A DNA stretch of 64,000 bases, taken from Crambe crambe (taxonomy: Eukaryota; Porifera; Demospongiae; Poecilosclerida; Crambeidae). Position numbers and translations under genes: made by a program. How positions within the stretch are numbered: the stretch's first letter is position 1; every line of letters begins with the position of its first letter. The stretch spans positions 4,396,599 to 4,460,598 of the forward strand of contig OZ004595.1 of NCBI GenBank assembly GCA_963924555.1. Reading direction: 5' to 3'. The notes under the pieces are model-generated. The model was not told where the DNA came from, searched no databases, and saw nothing but the letters and a program-made list of their open reading frames with translations. Below, piece by piece: positions 62,749 to 64,000 of this stretch.

Positions 62749-63555
62749 TAAAGTCTATTCGCGTTCACCTCGACCTTTTTATATCCGTGATAACTTGCTC
62801 AATTCTTGACCAATTTCAAAATTTCAAACACCAGCAGCTAGCTAATTATCCGAGATTTATGATGATACTTTTTATAAAGACTCAATCCTTACCAGTAAGA
62901 AGTTAGCTGTATGTCCCATAAGCAAAGTATGGAGCTGCCATTCACCACAAGGAATGTAGTGCGCGCGCATTGCGCGCGATAGAGCAACAACAATGGCTGC
63001 CAGGTGCTACTGAATCTCGAGTAAGTTAGCTAGCTTAGTAACGCAAGTAACTGCTGGTTAAAACTAAGAAATATGAATTATAGAATAGTTCAGCTAACTA
63101 GAAAACTGAATCACAGAATCTTTTAGCTAACTAAATCGATAGAATCAATGAGAAGTCACATTTTCAAGTTTAACTACAATATTCGAATCACTGCTAATCT
63201 TCCCGGCAGTTTAGCTTATACAGAACATTCATTGCTAAACCCTCCAGGAGTTGCTGGGATCAGGAAAGGAAGGAGCAGGCTTGAGATGTCAGCTGAACCA
63301 CCCTACCTCTCTGGGGATTGTCCAGTAGAAGAACAAGGCAGAAGTCCAGGGAGAGTCATGGCAGGCATGAGAGAAAGTCAACGCAAAAACGAGAAAAGAA
63401 ACGAGAAAATAACTTGATAACACGTGGCTTGGCTCCAATTACCCGCGCATACTTATAGCCATAACTATGTGGCTAATTGGATTAATACGCATTCTTACGT
63501 AAGCTTACTACACCACAGCTACTTCCGGGGTCGAGGTGAACGCGAATAGACTTTA
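62749..63555. mobile_element. Non-autonomous element with 27-bp terminal inverted repeats
   Basis: TAAAGTCTATTCGCGTTCAC then CTCGACC at 62749 is matched in inverse at 63529-63555. The interior of about 750 bp has no transposase; a weak frame at 63148-63417 has no recognised motif. Target duplication was not resolved. Confidence 0.72.
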
Positions 63556-64000
63556 ACTAGGATATTTGACGTCCCACAATCTCCCCCCCCCCCCCCCCCC
63601 CAATATCCAGCAAGGTCATCAAGATGCAATTTGACTCATCCAGCTCTTTTTTGACCAGATAACTAGTCATCCCTACATCACCTTCGATAGTGCCTACTAT
63701 CAAAAGGCTTTAGAAATCATTCAAGCCTTAATTACAGTTGGAACATGCACATTATGCACTTGCAAGGTGCTACTTTGCATGACACAAACACATACGTACC
63801 ATCGTACGTATATAGGTACATTTTAGGAGTGTAGACCTATAACAATTTCAACCTGAGAATCAGCTCATTTGTTCCACTCACTCGCTGAAATTGATAACTT
63901 AACAAGATTGCTAAATCAATAGTTGCATGTGGAACACTCATGCATCCAATATGTATAAAATATTTGAATTTGTTCTGTTAATGTCACATTCAGATTGATA
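63556..64000. other. Window end
   Basis: A 19-base C run at 63583-63601, then a diverged copy of the end of the 55.4/56.8-kb direct repeats (about 63700-63840, sharing GGAGTGTAGACCTA). No gene. Confidence 0.55.

Noticed and set aside
63148..63417. 89-aa plus-strand frame near the window end
   Set aside because: It has no recognised motif and lies inside a non-autonomous inverted-repeat element.

Overview
The window looks like accessory DNA of an early-branching animal, most likely a demosponge. It is AT-rich and intron-rich, its splice sites are GT-AG, it is crowded with animal-type transposons, and its main genes are receptors with an Eph-type ectodomain. Nothing here fixes the species, and all calls come from reading the sequence, without database searches.

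The backbone is a minus-strand tandem array of Eph-like receptor genes running from about 48.5 kb down past position 1. Each full copy has six exons: signal peptide plus start of an Eph ligand-binding domain; rest of that domain; a 150-bp Cys-rich exon; two exons that together make one fibronectin III domain; and a last exon with a transmembrane helix, a short tyrosine-containing tail and a stop. There is no kinase, SAM or PDZ-binding end. Two copies read through intact (44474-25791, 571 aa; 23310-15048, 550 aa). One copy (5101-415) runs off the window with a 2-bp frameshift. Three are decayed (13849-12659, 25165-24223, 48510-47960), and a lone FN3 exon relic sits at 14285-14390.

Mobile DNA fills introns and intergenic gaps. 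A young Ty3/gypsy element with integrase upstream of reverse transcriptase (27044-32321; identical LTRs, 5-bp target duplication) lies antisense in the FN3 intron of the 571-aa gene. In its next intron upstream lies a nest of three related DNA transposons: element H, plus two apparently identical 1962-bp copies in opposite orientation, each with its own 7-bp duplication. A fourth relative (58887-60741) interrupts a 62-bp tandem repeat. Other elements are Mutator-like MITEs with 9-10-bp duplications, one carrying a RecQ-like helicase exon; a THAP/DDE transposase relic; two relics of a CXC-domain transposon family; a hAT relic; a DIRS-like fragment; and several foldback elements.

Apart from the receptors, the only cellular gene recognised is PIGP (GPI-anchor synthesis subunit P), present as a frame-disrupted four-exon copy at 49.2-51.1 kb and a two-exon partial duplicate at 61.8-62.1 kb.
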